From Finegoldia magna ATCC 29328 (GTDB lineage Bacteria > Bacillota > Clostridia > Tissierellales > Peptoniphilaceae), in contig NC_010376.1 of assembly GCF_000010185.1 (NCBI RefSeq), positions 1,116,001-1,180,000 of the forward strand: 64,000 bases of DNA, written 5' to 3'. The notes under the pieces are model-generated. The model saw only the letters and a list, made by a program, of their open reading frames with translations. It was not told the origin of the DNA and did not search any database. A program made the position numbers and the translations under genes. Every line of letters starts with the position of its first letter. Position 1 is the stretch's first letter. This document shows, piece by piece, positions 8,712 to 18,659 of this stretch.

Positions 8712-10132
8712 TTAATGATCTCCTCGTAAAGTTCGATGTATTCTTTCGCAGATTTTTCCCAATCATTTTTAGAATTCATAGCATTTTCTTTGATTATATT
8801 AAAATCATCATTGTAGTAAAAAGATATTGCTCGTCTCAATGTATACAAGAAGTCATGTGCATTGATATTTGTAAATGAAAATCCATTACCTTCTTTGCTA
8901 AATTCATTAAATGATTGAACAGTATCCCTCAAACCTCCAGTTTCACGCACTACTGGTATTGTTCCATACCTCATAGCGATTAATTGTGATATACCACAAG
9001 GCTCAAATATTGAAGGCATCATTAAGAAATCTGCACCCGCATATATCTTGTGTGATTCTTCATTGTTATAATAAATATTTGCTTTTAATTTATCTGGGAA
9101 TTTCCACTCGTAGTATTTGAACATTTCTTCATAAGAATAGTCACCTGTTCCCAAAATTACCACTTGAACATCTTCTGTCGTCAAAAATTCATCCATAATG
9201 TATCTAACAAGTTCTAGTCCTTTGTTCTCAACCAATCTAGTCACCATGGCGAATACAGGCACATTTTTTTCTTCTAAACCGTACATTCTTTGTAGTGCTT
9301 TTTTGTTCTCATCCTTGTCTTTTATATTTTTCAACGAATAATTTTTGAATAAATATTTGTCTGTTTCTGGATTCCAAATTGTCGTATCAATGCCATTTGT
9401 AATTCCAGATATTTTATAGTGATATTGTCTGATAACTCCATCTAATCCTTCTCCGAAGAAAGAATATTTTATCTCATCGGCATATGTTTTGGAAACAGTT
9501 GTAACTCTATCACTGAAAACTATTGCGCCTTTCATGAAGTTAATTGCATCATAGAATTTTAATGCATCTTCGGTAAAATACATCGGTGATAAGTCTGTTT
9601 GCCTTAATGAATTGGAACTGAAAACACCTTGATACTTTAAGTTGTGAATTGTAAAAACTGTTTTAATTGACTCATAGAAAGGATCCCCTTTTGCAAAGTC
9701 TCTGGCATAAACATTAACCATGGCCGTGTGCCAATCATTTGAATGGATAATGTCACAATCAAAATCTATATATCTTAACAGTTGGACACAAGCTTTTGAG
9801 AAAAACACGAATCTTTCACAGTCATCATATTCTCCGTAAACATTATCTCTATTGAAATAATCTTCATTATCTAGAAAATAAAATTCAACACCTCTATGAA
9901 TGTATTTAAATACGCCAACATAATGATGCTTAAAATCCAAGTCTACGTAAAAGCTTCCTTCAAATTCAAATTTCTTTTTGTATTCTTCATCAATTAATTT
10001 GTACAAAGGGATGACCACTTTTACATCATGACCCTGTTTTTTCATTTCTAGTGGGAGTGTTCCAGCTACATCTGCAAGTCCACCAGTTTTTATAAACGGA
10101 TCAGCCTCTGCTGCACAGTATAATATCTTCAT
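8708..10132 (-). CDS. glgA: Glycogen synthase (ADP-glucose dependent, GT5)
   Basis: A 474-residue GT5 enzyme of standard length that transfers glucose from ADP-glucose to the growing alpha-1,4 chain. The ADP-glucose-binding K-TGGLADVAGTLP motif is at residues 16-28. The C-terminal GT-B domain carries MPSIFEPCGISQL near 375 with the conserved Glu-Pro-Cys-Gly and the RETGGL turn near 395. It follows glgD by 10 nt with an AGGGGAAG ribosome site, and its stop overlaps the start of the phosphorylase homologue by 4 nt. It acts with GlgC/GlgD and GlgB to build glycogen. Confidence 0.95.
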   Translation of the reverse strand: MKILYCAAEADPFIKTGGLADVAGTLPLEMKKQGHDVKVVIPLYKLIDEEYKKKFEFEGSFYVDLDFKHHYVGVFKYIHRGVEFYFLDNEDYFNRDNVYGEYDDCERFVFFSKACVQLLRYIDFDCDIIHSNDWHTAMVNVYARDFAKGDPFYESIKTVFTIHNLKYQGVFSSNSLRQTDLSPMYFTEDALKFYDAINFMKGAIVFSDRVTTVSKTYADEIKYSFFGEGLDGVIRQYHYKISGITNGIDTTIWNPETDKYLFKNYSLKNIKDKDENKKALQRMYGLEEKNVPVFAMVTRLVENKGLELVRYIMDEFLTTEDVQVVILGTGDYSYEEMFKYYEWKFPDKLKANIYYNNEESHKIYAGADFLMMPSIFEPCGISQLIAMRYGTIPVVRETGGLRDTVQSFNEFSKEGNGFSFTNINAHDFLYTLRRAISFYYNDDFNIIKENAMNSKNDWEKSAKEYIELYEEIIK

Positions 10133-10142
10133 TTAACTTCCC

Positions 10143-11255
10143 CTATTTATCTTCTAATATAGCATTCTTTTTTAATTCGTATGGATAATTTGGATTACCA
10201 ACCACAGTTACATTTTCTTTTACTAAAACCCCTTTATCTGTAATTGTATTTACAACAACAGCATTTTTTTCAATCATTGACCTCTCAAAAATAACAGAAT
10301 TCTTAATAACTGCCCCTTCTTGAATTTCTACACCTCTGAAAATAATTGAGTTTTCGACTTTTCCGTTTATTTTGACTCCGTTTGCAATCAATGAATTTTT
10401 CACGCAAGCAGATTCTCCATACAAAGCAGATGGCTCGTCTTTTGATTTTGTTAGTAGCAATCCATTTTTGAAAAATACATTTTTGTAAACATCTTCATTT
10501 AATAATTTTAAATTTGCATCATAAAATTGCGTCAAATTTCTGATAACTTCAACATATCCGTCTATCATGTACACGCCGATTTTTAATTTATCTAAATTAG
10601 AAATAATAACATCAATTAACTCATTGGAACTTGAATTCTTTGCTGCATCGTGAATCAAATTTAAGAAAACAGATTTTTTCATGTACCCAATATTTGTCAT
10701 CAAATTAAATTCATCATCAATCCCTTGATTAGTTCCTATACTAATCAAGTTACCATTATCATCTAAGTTTAGTCTTGTTTCTCCGATAAATAATCCTGTT
10801 GCATTATCTACCTTTTTGCAAAATAAAAGTATATCCAAATCTTGCTCGATAAATCTATCGTGTGATACTGAAAAATCCTCTCTAAAAATAACCATAGGAT
10901 CGTAGAAATACAACTCATCTTCTTTTGACCTCAAATAAAACTCTATTGTTTCGTTGTAAGCGACAATTTCCTTGCCTGAATTTTCAAAAGTCGGAGGGAA
11001 AATAACAAGTCCGTTTCTTCTTCTATTTAATTCATAACTTTCACCATTTCCCAAGTGATCTAGAGTAGATCTCATGATTTTTCCGCCATACAAAACAACA
11101 TTTGAAAATTCATTATTTGCAAAGTTACTCAAAGCAATATCTATAATTCTATATCTAGCCCCATAAGGAAGCATATATTCTGGTCTAGAATCAGTTAAAT
11201 ATCCGAAATCCTGTCTACCTTTTCCACCATATATAATTCCAATACAATTTTGCAT
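10143..11255 (-). CDS. glgD: Glucose-1-phosphate adenylyltransferase subunit GlgD (regulatory paralogue)
   Basis: A 370-residue nucleotidyltransferase-fold protein with a C-terminal left-handed beta-helix of hexapeptide repeats (about 270-355). It resembles GlgC but its N-terminal nucleotide loop reads IGIIYGGKGRQ instead of the catalytic AGGxGxRL pattern, as is usual in Firmicute GlgD. GlgD pairs with GlgC and raises its activity. It lies 9 nt downstream of glgC with an AGGAGG site, matching the glgC-glgD order known from bacilli and clostridia. Confidence 0.92.
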   Translation of the reverse strand: MQNCIGIIYGGKGRQDFGYLTDSRPEYMLPYGARYRIIDIALSNFANNEFSNVVLYGGKIMRSTLDHLGNGESYELNRRRNGLVIFPPTFENSGKEIVAYNETIEFYLRSKEDELYFYDPMVIFREDFSVSHDRFIEQDLDILLFCKKVDNATGLFIGETRLNLDDNGNLISIGTNQGIDDEFNLMTNIGYMKKSVFLNLIHDAAKNSSSNELIDVIISNLDKLKIGVYMIDGYVEVIRNLTQFYDANLKLLNEDVYKNVFFKNGLLLTKSKDEPSALYGESACVKNSLIANGVKINGKVENSIIFRGVEIQEGAVIKNSVIFERSMIEKNAVVVNTITDKGVLVKENVTVVGNPNYPYELKKNAILEDK

Positions 11256-11264
11256 AATTTCCTC

Positions 11265-12404
11265 CTAGCACTCTTCAATTCCATCTTCACTAACTAAGAA
11301 GATTTTATCGGAGTCTTTTTCGCCGATGACTTGATTTTCTTCAATAGTCATGGATTCTGCTACTACACAGTTGTAAAGTTTTGCTCCTTTTTTTATTACA
11401 GTATCACTTAAAATTACAGAATCATGAACTTCTGCATTCTTTTCCACAGTTATCGATGAAAACAATACAGAATTATTTACATTTCCATAAATCAAACAAT
11501 TTTCATTGATTAATGATTTTTTAACATCTGCAAATTCATCAACATAATGAGGAGGAAGATTTCTATTTTTTGTGTAGATTCTCCAACTAGTATCGTATAA
11601 ATCAAGCTTATTATCAGGATTTAATAAATCCAAGTTTGCTTGCCAATAACTTCTTACAGTTCCCACATCTTTCCAGTAACCATCAAACTTCCAAGCAAAA
11701 ACATTCAAACCGTCATCTATAATCTTAGGAATTATATTCATTCCAAAATCGTGTTTAGAATTTTTATCTTTATTATCTTCAATCAAATATTTTTTCAAAG
11801 TGTGCCAATTAAAAATATATATTCCCATCGAAGCTAAGTTGCTCTTCGGATTTTTTGGTTTTTCTTCAAATTCAACGATTTTTCCATTTTCATCGGTATT
11901 CATAATACCGAATCTGCTAGCTTCACTCCAATCTACTTCCATTACAGCAATTGTAAGTTCGCTATTTTTATCCTTATGATATTTCAAAATCTCATTGTAA
12001 TCCATTTTATAAATATGGTCACCAGATAAAATTAAAACATATTCAGCATCTAATTCATCCAAATAATTCATATTTTCGTAAATTGAATTTGCCGTACCTT
12101 CATACCAATTACCGCCAACTTCTGTGGCAAATGGTGACAAAATTCTTAAACCACCAGAATTTCTGGATAAATCCCAGCTAGATCCATTACCTAAATGTGA
12201 ATTAAGTTTAAATGGTTTGTATTGTGTTAAAATTCCCACATCTCTTATATCAGAATTTGCAGCATTACTCAAAGCAAAATCAATTATTCTATATTTTCCA
12301 CCAAATGAAACTGCTGGTTTTGCAACTTTTTTTGTCAAAGCTTTTAATCTAGAGCCTTGTCCTCCCGCTAAAAGCATAGCTACTACTCTATTTCGTGCCT
12401 TCAT
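11265..12404 (-). CDS. glgC: Glucose-1-phosphate adenylyltransferase, catalytic subunit
   Basis: A 379-residue enzyme that makes ADP-glucose from ATP and glucose 1-phosphate, the committed step of glycogen synthesis. The nucleotide loop [14 protein letters not shown] is intact at about 12-25. Other ADP-glucose pyrophosphorylase signatures include [42 protein letters not shown] with the metal-binding Asp, and VEFEEKPK. The C-terminus is a beta-helix of hexapeptide repeats. It follows glgB by 8 nt with an AGGAGG site and precedes glgD. Confidence 0.96.
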   Translation of the reverse strand: MKARNRVVAMLLAGGQGSRLKALTKKVAKPAVSFGGKYRIIDFALSNAANSDIRDVGILTQYKPFKLNSHLGNGSSWDLSRNSGGLRILSPFATEVGGNWYEGTANSIYENMNYLDELDAEYVLILSGDHIYKMDYNEILKYHKDKNSELTIAVMEVDWSEASRFGIMNTDENGKIVEFEEKPKNPKSNLASMGIYIFNWHTLKKYLIEDNKDKNSKHDFGMNIIPKIIDDGLNVFAWKFDGYWKDVGTVRSYWQANLDLLNPDNKLDLYDTSWRIYTKNRNLPPHYVDEFADVKKSLINENCLIYGNVNNSVLFSSITVEKNAEVHDSVILSDTVIKKGAKLYNCVVAESMTIEENQVIGEKDSDKIFLVSEDGIEEC

Positions 12405-12412
12405 AAGTCCTC

Positions 12413-14317
12413 CTAATTTTTATTGATACATCTAAGTTTGTTCAATTTAATAAACATTGCAGAAAATGGTTCTATATCAACCGTAATAGAAAATTTTCTG
12501 TCGTTATGTTCTTTATTTTTTGAATAATAAGGTTTATTTCTTAGTAAACTTCCACCGTATTTTTTCATCGAAGAATTAAGTACAACTGAATATAGTGCAT
12601 ATTCGTCTACTCCTACTGGATATTTTTTTCTTCTAACTGGTGTGAAATTAAAAATGCAAAAAATTTTTTCATTTTTAGAATTAATTCTCTCAAAAATTAT
12701 CAAAGATTCATTTGTATTATTCACATCTTCCCATTGAAAACCAGAATAGCTTGTATCCAAATCATAAAATTCATCATTATTTAAGTAGAATTTATTCAAA
12801 TCTTTCATGAAATATTTAAGTTTTTGATGTTTTTCGTATTCCAAAACTTCCCATGTGATTTCTTTATACTCATTCCACTCATCAAATTGGCCTATATCAT
12901 TACCCATAAACAAAAGTTTCTTACCAGGATGTGCAAACATGAACGAATACAAAAGTCTTATTTGATCAAATTTCTGATCGTAAGTTCCTGGCATTTTTCC
13001 AATCATCGAGTTTTTCATATGAACAACTTCATCATGGCTAAATGGCAAAATGTAATTTTCATTAAATGCATACATTATCGAAAAAGTTAGTAAGTTATGG
13101 TGATCTTTTCTAAACAGAGGATCCATTTTCATGTATTTTATGATATCATTCATCCAACCCATATTCCACTTAAAATCAAAACCAAGACCATTTTCTTTTA
13201 CTGGCTTTGTTACATTTGGCCAAGCAGTCGATTCTTCCGCAATGACAAAAACACTAGGGAACTCTTGTTTAATTGTATTATTTAATTTTTTGATAAATTC
13301 AATTGCCTCTTTGTTTTCGTATCCACCATCTTCGTTACGGATGTCTTTTCCAGAGAAATTTAAGTAAATCATATAAGCCACTGCGTCAACTCTTAGCCCA
13401 TCCAAGTGATAGTACTTGAACCAAAATAACGCAGAAGATATAAGGAAATTTACAACTTCTTTTTTTGAAAAGTCAAAGTTCAACGTTCCCCATTGATCGT
13501 TGTCAGCTAAATATTGATCTGTTTTTTCGAATAAATTACTTCCGTCAAATTTTCTAAGGCCAAAATCATCTTTGCAAAAATGAGCTGGAACCCAATCCAT
13601 GATAACTCCAATGTCGTTTTGGTGTAATTTGTCAATCAAATACATCAAATCTTTTGGACATCCAAACCTAGAAGTCGCTGCAAAAAATCCCGTAAGTTGA
13701 TATCCCCACGAGCCATCAAAAGGATGCTCCATTAATGGCATAAACTCAACATGAGTGTAATTCATTTCTTTGAGATAAGCTACCAATTCATCTGATAGTT
13801 GAACATAAGACAGATAATTTTCACCATGTTTTCTCCATGAAGAAAGATTTATCTCATAGATACTCATAGGACTATTAAATTTATCTGTTTTTTCTCTTTT
13901 TTTAAGCCACTTTTTATCATTCCATTTATAGCCTTCAATATCATAAACTTTGCTAGCAGTTTTCGGTCTTAATTCGCTATGAAATGCAAAAGGATCAGCT
14001 TTATACAAAACATCTGAATCCTGAGTGACTATTCTGTACTTATATGAATCAAATATTTTTACATTTCTAATGCATATCTCCCAAATTTCTCCATCTTGTA
14101 ATTTTCTAAGCGGAAGTGAATAGTCGTTCCAATTATTGAAATCTCCAACCAAATTTACATTTTTTGCATTAGGAGCCCACACCAAAAATCTGGTGTAGGT
14201 CCCAATATCATCCGTATAAATATGTGATCCTAAAAATTTATACAAATTATTGTTGTTTCCTTCATGAAATAAATAAACATCTGTTTCATTTTTTCCATGA
14301 TAAAAATATTTTTCCAT
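12413..14317 (-). CDS. glgB: 1,4-alpha-glucan branching enzyme
   Basis: A 634-residue GH13 branching enzyme that introduces alpha-1,6 branches into glycogen. A CBM48 domain (about 35-125, with [11 protein letters not shown]) precedes the catalytic barrel. Catalytic motifs are [17 protein letters not shown] with the nucleophile Asp, FVIAEEST with the acid/base Glu, and PFSHDEVVH. It is the first gene of the glg operon. Its start lies 38 nt after the beta-CASP hydrolase gene with a GGAG site. I see no convincing sigma-A promoter in that gap, so it may be cotranscribed with the hydrolase. Confidence 0.95.
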   Translation of the reverse strand: MEKYFYHGKNETDVYLFHEGNNNNLYKFLGSHIYTDDIGTYTRFLVWAPNAKNVNLVGDFNNWNDYSLPLRKLQDGEIWEICIRNVKIFDSYKYRIVTQDSDVLYKADPFAFHSELRPKTASKVYDIEGYKWNDKKWLKKREKTDKFNSPMSIYEINLSSWRKHGENYLSYVQLSDELVAYLKEMNYTHVEFMPLMEHPFDGSWGYQLTGFFAATSRFGCPKDLMYLIDKLHQNDIGVIMDWVPAHFCKDDFGLRKFDGSNLFEKTDQYLADNDQWGTLNFDFSKKEVVNFLISSALFWFKYYHLDGLRVDAVAYMIYLNFSGKDIRNEDGGYENKEAIEFIKKLNNTIKQEFPSVFVIAEESTAWPNVTKPVKENGLGFDFKWNMGWMNDIIKYMKMDPLFRKDHHNLLTFSIMYAFNENYILPFSHDEVVHMKNSMIGKMPGTYDQKFDQIRLLYSFMFAHPGKKLLFMGNDIGQFDEWNEYKEITWEVLEYEKHQKLKYFMKDLNKFYLNNDEFYDLDTSYSGFQWEDVNNTNESLIIFERINSKNEKIFCIFNFTPVRRKKYPVGVDEYALYSVVLNSSMKKYGGSLLRNKPYYSKNKEHNDRKFSITVDIEPFSAMFIKLNKLRCINKN

Positions 14318-14355
14318 ATATTCTCCAAGCTATAAAAGTGATACAATATTTAAAA

Positions 14356-15975
14356 TTATTCTCCAGTTATCATGTTTATCGTCATAACTTTATTCTTTAA
14401 ATCTAAAATTTGATTGTTAAGTTGATTATATTCTTCAGAATCCATGTTTTTGTGGTCAAACAATTCTTTGTTTTCATACAATCTATCTATTTTTTTCTTT
14501 ATTTTTTCTAATTCTTCATACAAATCGTTATTTTCACGATTTGTCGATATTTCTTGTTCTATATTATAATTTCCAGGTTCAAATTCTTCTGTTGAATAAA
14601 TTTCTGGAATAATAGCCTCAACATTATACTTTTCTATTAACAATTTAGATAAAGTCTCTGCGCCATCATTTTCGCCATGTGTGATGAAAATTTTTTTAGG
14701 TTTTATTTTCATATTATCTACAAATTCCATCAGATTATTTTGATCGGCATGTCCTGAAAATCCACCTAAATTAAATATTTTGGCGTTTACTTTAATTGTT
14801 TCACCAAATAGCTTAACTTCATCAACTCCATCCAATAAAATCCTTCCTAGTGAACCTTGAGCTTGATATCCAACGAATACTACAGCATTTTTCTCATCCC
14901 ACAAATTGTGTTTCAAGTGGTGACGAACACGACCTGCTGTAGCCATTCCACTTGAAGATATGATAACTCTTGGGAATTTTACGCTATTTAGCATTTTAGA
15001 TTCGTCAATATTTTTAACATAGTGCAAGTTTTCAAATTCAAAAACATTATCTCCACTGGAAATGTAATCTTTAGCTTTTTGATTAAACAAATCAGTATTT
15101 TCCATAAATGCTTTAGTCGCTTCAAGAGCCATCGGGCTATCCACATATACCGGAACTTTCTTTTCATAATGATCCTTAATTTGATAATCATAGTAGCTAT
15201 TCAACTCATAAATTATCTCCTGAGTTCTTCCCACTGCAAAACTAGGAATAATCACTGTCCCACCTTTTGCTGAAACCTTTTCAATTATATTTATCAATTC
15301 ATGAACGCTTTCTTTGTAAGGCTCATGAATTCTGTTACCATAAGTAGATTCCATAACCAAATAATCGCAACCTGATAAAACATAAGGATTGTTTAAAATC
15401 GGATTATTTGAAGTTCCAATATCTCCAGAAAATATAATTTTAGTAGTGTTTTTGTTTTCAGTTATAAATATTTCAAGGCTCGATGATCCTAGCATGTGAC
15501 CAGCATCTCTAAAAATTACTCGTATATCTTCATTTATTTTGACAACTTCATCGTAAAATCGTCCCTTAAACAATGAAATACAACTCATCGCATCAATTGT
15601 CGTATAAAGTGGGATGAGAAGAGGTTTTCCAGATCTTTGTCTTTTTCTATTTTCCCATTCAACATCACTTTCTTGAATCTTCGCACTATCCATCAACATT
15701 ATTTCTGCCAAATCTTTTGTAGCTTTTGTACAATAAATTGGTTTTCTAAATCCATTTTTATATAATAGTGGAATTCTTCCAGTATGATCAATATGTGCAT
15801 GAGTCAAAAGCATGAATTCAACATCACTAAAATCTATTTCATCATGGTTTTTTTGTTCTAATTCTTTGCTGCCTTGAAACAATCCACAATCAACCATAAA
15901 TTTATGTTTTTCAGTTTCTACTACATAGCAAGAACCAGTTACTTCTTGTGCCGCTCCTAAAAATGTAATTTTCAT
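14356..15975 (-). CDS. Beta-CASP metallo-beta-lactamase-fold RNase-like protein (YSH1/CPSF73 type)
   Basis: A 539-residue protein. The metallo-beta-lactamase domain carries the zinc motif THAHIDHTGR near residue 58 and DAGHMLGSSS near 160. The beta-CASP insertion includes FVGYQAQGSLGR near 360, followed by SGHADQ. Homologues of this type, including eukaryotic CPSF73 and bacterial relatives, are single-strand RNA endo/exonucleases. The last 70 residues form a charged, coiled-coil-like tail (EELEKIKKKIDRLYENK). The start has an AGAGGTGA site. A GGGTAT element lies 23 nt upstream of the start codon. It may head the transcript that continues into glgB. RNA processing as the substrate is inferred from the family. 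Confidence 0.85.
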   Translation of the reverse strand: MKITFLGAAQEVTGSCYVVETEKHKFMVDCGLFQGSKELEQKNHDEIDFSDVEFMLLTHAHIDHTGRIPLLYKNGFRKPIYCTKATKDLAEIMLMDSAKIQESDVEWENRKRQRSGKPLLIPLYTTIDAMSCISLFKGRFYDEVVKINEDIRVIFRDAGHMLGSSSLEIFITENKNTTKIIFSGDIGTSNNPILNNPYVLSGCDYLVMESTYGNRIHEPYKESVHELINIIEKVSAKGGTVIIPSFAVGRTQEIIYELNSYYDYQIKDHYEKKVPVYVDSPMALEATKAFMENTDLFNQKAKDYISSGDNVFEFENLHYVKNIDESKMLNSVKFPRVIISSSGMATAGRVRHHLKHNLWDEKNAVVFVGYQAQGSLGRILLDGVDEVKLFGETIKVNAKIFNLGGFSGHADQNNLMEFVDNMKIKPKKIFITHGENDGAETLSKLLIEKYNVEAIIPEIYSTEEFEPGNYNIEQEISTNRENNDLYEELEKIKKKIDRLYENKELFDHKNMDSEEYNQLNNQILDLKNKVMTINMITGE

Positions 15976-15997
15976 TAAATCACCTCTTTATTACTAT

Positions 15998-16003
15998 ATA
16001 CCC
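15998..16003 (-). promoter_or_regulatory. GGGTAT element (possible sigma-B/F/G-type -10) upstream of the beta-CASP gene
   Basis: On the minus strand TTTTGGGTATATAG lies about 23 nt before the start codon. GGGTAT is the sigma-B -10 consensus. No good GTTTAA-like -35 box is found at 12-15 nt, so this is the weakest of the five such sites. TATA-rich overlap with a sigma-A -10 is also possible. Confidence 0.3.
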
Positions 16004-16019
16004 AAAATGTTAAAAGATA

Positions 16020-16050
16020 GTAAAATATCCGCAAACTTTAATTTGCGGAT
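16020..16050 (-). terminator. Terminator after the YerC-type gene
   Basis: A 9-bp perfect stem (16027-16035 with 16042-16050) with a 6-nt loop lies just after the stop codon. The T tract is short (ATTTTA), so termination may be partial. Confidence 0.6.
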
Positions 16051-16056
16051 AATAAA

Positions 16057-16383
16057 TTAATTTTGTTTTCTTTTTCTTTTTTCTTCCAAGTTTTTTGCTA
16101 TCAAATTATCCAAAACTAATTCATAGCCCTGTGCCCCACTTTGTAAAGATCTATTAACTCTACTAATTGTAGCAGTAGATGCACCAGTATCTTTTTCAAT
16201 TTCACTATATGTTTTTCTGATTTTTAGTAGTTTTGCTACCTCTAATCTTTGTGAAATTGAATGAAGTTCTCTAATTGTGCAAACGTCTTCAAAAAATCTT
16301 TGTAACTCTTCTCTACCATTTAGCATCATAATTGCATCGAAAAACTCATCTAATGTTTTGTCTTTGATATTGATTTCTCCCAT
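16057..16383 (-). CDS. YerC/YecD family TrpR-like transcriptional regulator
   Basis: A 108-residue protein of the TrpR superfamily group found in bacilli and clostridia as YerC/YecD. It has the helical LHSISQRLEVAKLL segment followed by a helix-turn-helix, SEIEKDTGASTATISRVNRSL, at about 67-88, very close to the family signature. The C-terminal region (ERKRKRKQN) is basic. The ligand and operator are unknown for the family. The start has an AAGGAG site. It has its own terminator, and a 300-nt upstream gap with a plausible sigma-A promoter. Confidence 0.85.
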   Translation of the reverse strand: MGEINIKDKTLDEFFDAIMMLNGREELQRFFEDVCTIRELHSISQRLEVAKLLKIRKTYSEIEKDTGASTATISRVNRSLQSGAQGYELVLDNLIAKNLEEKRKRKQN

Positions 16384-16445
16384 ACTTTACTCCTTAAATT
16401 TTTTTAGGTAACCTTTACCTATTAATAATATAAATATAATGCCTC

Positions 16446-16474
16446 TTATATTTTAAGTATACTCGCTTTTTCAA
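16446..16474 (-). promoter_or_regulatory. Sigma-A-like promoter for the yerC-like gene
   Basis: TTGAAA (16469-16474) and ATATAA (16446-16451) are spaced by 17 nt on the minus strand, about 60 nt upstream of the start codon. Both boxes are imperfect. Confidence 0.4.
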
Positions 16475-16571
16475 ACTAAAGCAAATATTTTTTTAAATTA
16501 AAATTCTATTGTATCTTATTAAACTAATTTATTAGAAAAACAATCATACTTTATAATTTTATAAACTTTAT

Positions 16572-16597
16572 ATACCCAAAACAACCAGCGTTTATTC
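16572..16597 (-). promoter_or_regulatory. Possible sigma-B-type promoter (GAATAA-N14-GGGTAT)
   Basis: On the minus strand GAATAA (16592-16597) and GGGTAT (16572-16577) are 14 nt apart. The -10 is perfect to the sigma-B consensus and the -35 matches four of six positions of GTTTAA. It lies about 190 nt upstream of the yerC-like start. Confidence 0.35.
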
Positions 16598-16644
16598 TAA
16601 TTGTATTAATTTATTGTTAAATTTGATTTTAACTAATTTTAGAA

Positions 16645-16680
16645 TAAAAAAAGGAATCTATCAAACGATAAATTCCTTTA
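16645..16680 (-). terminator. Rho-independent terminator of typA
   Basis: The stem AAAGGAAT/ATTCCTTT (16650-16657 with 16672-16679) lies just after the typA stop and is followed on the minus strand by a run of seven T residues. Confidence 0.85.
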
Positions 16681-16683
16681 AAA

Positions 16684-18510
16684 TTATTTATTATATTTTT
16701 TTGATTTGTATCTCAATTGAGTATCCAAAATTCTTTTTCTCAATCTTAAATGATGAGGAGTAATTTCTATTAATTCGTCTTCTTCAACAAACTCCATCAT
16801 TTCTTCCAAACTCATAATTTTTGGAGGAGATAATTTTAATGCTTCATCAGCTGCTGAAGATCTAATATTTGTTTGAGCTTTTTTCTTGCAAATATTTACT
16901 TCAATGTCTAATCCCTTTGCATTAGAACCAACAACCATTCCTTCATAAACTTCATCTTGAGGTTGAACGAATAATATCCCTCTATCTTGTGCCGCGTTTA
17001 ATCCATATGCTGTTGCAGTACCTGTGTCATATGAAATCAATGAACCCAATTGACGTTTTGGAATTTCCCCTTTATATGGCTCATATCCTTTAAGTTCTGT
17101 ATTGATAACTCCGTTACCCTTTGTATCACTTAAAAACTCTTGGCGGTATCCTATAAGGCCTCTTGAAGGTATTTCAAAAATAAGTCTTGTGTATCCGCTA
17201 GAAGTATTTGATATATCTTGCAATTCACCTTTTCTAGTACCTAATTTCTCGATTACAGTTCCAACAAATCCTTCTTCAATATCAATTGTAACAATTTCGA
17301 TTGGTTCAAGGACTTTTCCATCTTTATCTTTTTTAAATAATACTTCTGGTTTAGATACTTGGAATTCAAATCCTTCACGTCTCATATTTTCAATTAATAC
17401 AGACAAGTGAAGCTCTCCTCTACCGCTAACTCTGAAAGTGTCTGTAGAATCTGTATCTTCAACTTTCAAGCTTACATCTGTTTCTAATTCTTTATATAAT
17501 CTTGAACGAACTTGTCTACTTGTAACAAACTTTCCATCACGCCCTGCAAATGGAGAGTTATTAACCGAAAAATTCATCGCCAAAGTAGGATTAGAAATAC
17601 TTACAAATTCAATAGGTTCACAGTCTTCTTCGTTCGCTAAAGTGTCTCCGATTTCTATTCCTTCAACGCCTGTTAAAGCTACAATAGAACCGAATTTTGA
17701 CTCGTTAACCTCGACTCTATTTAATCCGTCAAATTCATAAATTTTAGTTACTTTTATTTTCTTTTTCTTATCAGGATCATTGTAATTTACAATTACACAG
17801 CTATCGTTAACCTTTACTTTACCTTGCTCAATTTTACCAATACCAATTCTTCCAACGTAATCGCTAAAATCAGTTGTAGAAATCAAAAGTTTGAAAGGAG
17901 CATCTTCTTCTCCTTCTGGAGCTGGAATATAGTCGATGATTTTATCCAACAAAGCTGTCATATCTTCTGGTCTTTCATTTAAATCATCAGTTGCAAATCC
18001 TTCTCTTGCAGAAGCGTATACAAATGGTGAGTCCAAATATGATTCATCTGCATTTAACTGAATAAATAAATCTAAAATTTCATCAACTACTTCATCTACC
18101 CTAGCTTCTTTTCTATCAATCTTATTGATACAAATAATTGTAGGTAAATTTAATTCAAAAGCCTTTTTCAAAACAAATTTAGTTTGTGGCATAGGTCCTT
18201 CAAACGCATCTACTACCAACACAACTCCGTTTGTCATTTTTAATACACGTTCTACTTCTCCTCCGAAGTCTGCGTGACCCGGAGTATCTATAATATTAAT
18301 TTTATGATTTTTGTAGTTTATTGCCGTATTTTTAGATAAAATAGTAATTCCTCTTTCACGTTCGATGTCATTGCTATCCATTACACGATCTTGAACATCT
18401 TGATTTTCTCTAAAAATACCACTTGTTTTCAATAACCCATCTACCAAAGTTGTCTTACCGTGGTCAACGTGGGCGATTATTGCTACATTTCTTACATCTT
18501 CTCTTTTCAA
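16684..18510 (-). CDS. typA: Ribosome-associated translational GTPase TypA/BipA
   Basis: With a TTG start at 18510 the protein has 608 residues, the usual TypA length. It is an EF-G-like GTPase that binds ribosomes and supports large-subunit assembly and stress growth. G1 is AHVDHGKTTLVD, followed by the switch RERGITI, G3 DTPGHADFGGEV and G4 NKIDR. The C-terminal TypA-specific domain includes GLIGYRQEFLSDT and IRSSAADEALKLSPP. An upstream in-frame ATG at 18543 is rejected because it lies inside the -10 box. The TTG has an AGAGGGAAG site at ideal spacing and gives the conserved KREDVRN N-terminus. It is monocistronic, with its own promoter and terminator. Confidence 0.95.
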   Translation of the reverse strand: MKREDVRNVAIIAHVDHGKTTLVDGLLKTSGIFRENQDVQDRVMDSNDIERERGITILSKNTAINYKNHKINIIDTPGHADFGGEVERVLKMTNGVVLVVDAFEGPMPQTKFVLKKAFELNLPTIICINKIDRKEARVDEVVDEILDLFIQLNADESYLDSPFVYASAREGFATDDLNERPEDMTALLDKIIDYIPAPEGEEDAPFKLLISTTDFSDYVGRIGIGKIEQGKVKVNDSCVIVNYNDPDKKKKIKVTKIYEFDGLNRVEVNESKFGSIVALTGVEGIEIGDTLANEEDCEPIEFVSISNPTLAMNFSVNNSPFAGRDGKFVTSRQVRSRLYKELETDVSLKVEDTDSTDTFRVSGRGELHLSVLIENMRREGFEFQVSKPEVLFKKDKDGKVLEPIEIVTIDIEEGFVGTVIEKLGTRKGELQDISNTSSGYTRLIFEIPSRGLIGYRQEFLSDTKGNGVINTELKGYEPYKGEIPKRQLGSLISYDTGTATAYGLNAAQDRGILFVQPQDEVYEGMVVGSNAKGLDIEVNICKKKAQTNIRSSAADEALKLSPPKIMSLEEMMEFVEEDELIEITPHHLRLRKRILDTQLRYKSKKYNK

Positions 18511-18541
18511 AATTCCACTTCCCTCTAATTTGTGACAATTC

Positions 18542-18550
18542 ATTATATCA
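18542..18550 (-). promoter_or_regulatory. Extended -10 promoter of typA
   Basis: TGATATAAT on the minus strand is a perfect extended -10 (TGN-TATAAT). No clear -35 box is seen 17 nt upstream. The predicted transcription start, near 18535, leaves a short leader before the TTG start at 18510 and rules out the longer ORF start. Confidence 0.65.
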
Positions 18551-18611
18551 TAAATTCAAAAAAATAAAAGAAAAATTTGTGTAAAAATCGCATTTACTAA
18601 TTTTACTCAAT

Positions 18612-18659
18612 AAAAGAAGCTATTAGATCACTTATTAATTAGGTTTCACTAATAGCTTC
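18612..18659 (-). terminator. Terminator overlapping the 3' end of the rsbW-like gene
   Basis: An 11-bp perfect inverted repeat (18616-18626 with 18649-18659) is followed by TTTTATT on the minus strand. The upstream arm lies inside the last codons of the rsbW-like gene, so the hairpin contains the stop codon. Confidence 0.7.

Larger units (their letters stand above)
16384..16683. other. 300-nt intergenic region between yerC-like gene and typA
   Basis: This A/T-rich gap holds the typA terminator at its right end, a GGGTAT element at 16572-16577 and a sigma-A-like promoter at 16446-16474, both facing the yerC-like gene. I see no open reading frame with a ribosome site longer than a few codons and no recognisable structured RNA. 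The roughly 110 nt between the two promoters could be a long leader or a small transcript. Confidence 0.5.

Noticed and set aside
18511-18543. Upstream ATG start for typA giving 11 extra residues
   Set aside because: The ATG lies inside the predicted -10 box, so it would not be transcribed. The TTG at 18510 has a proper ribosome site.
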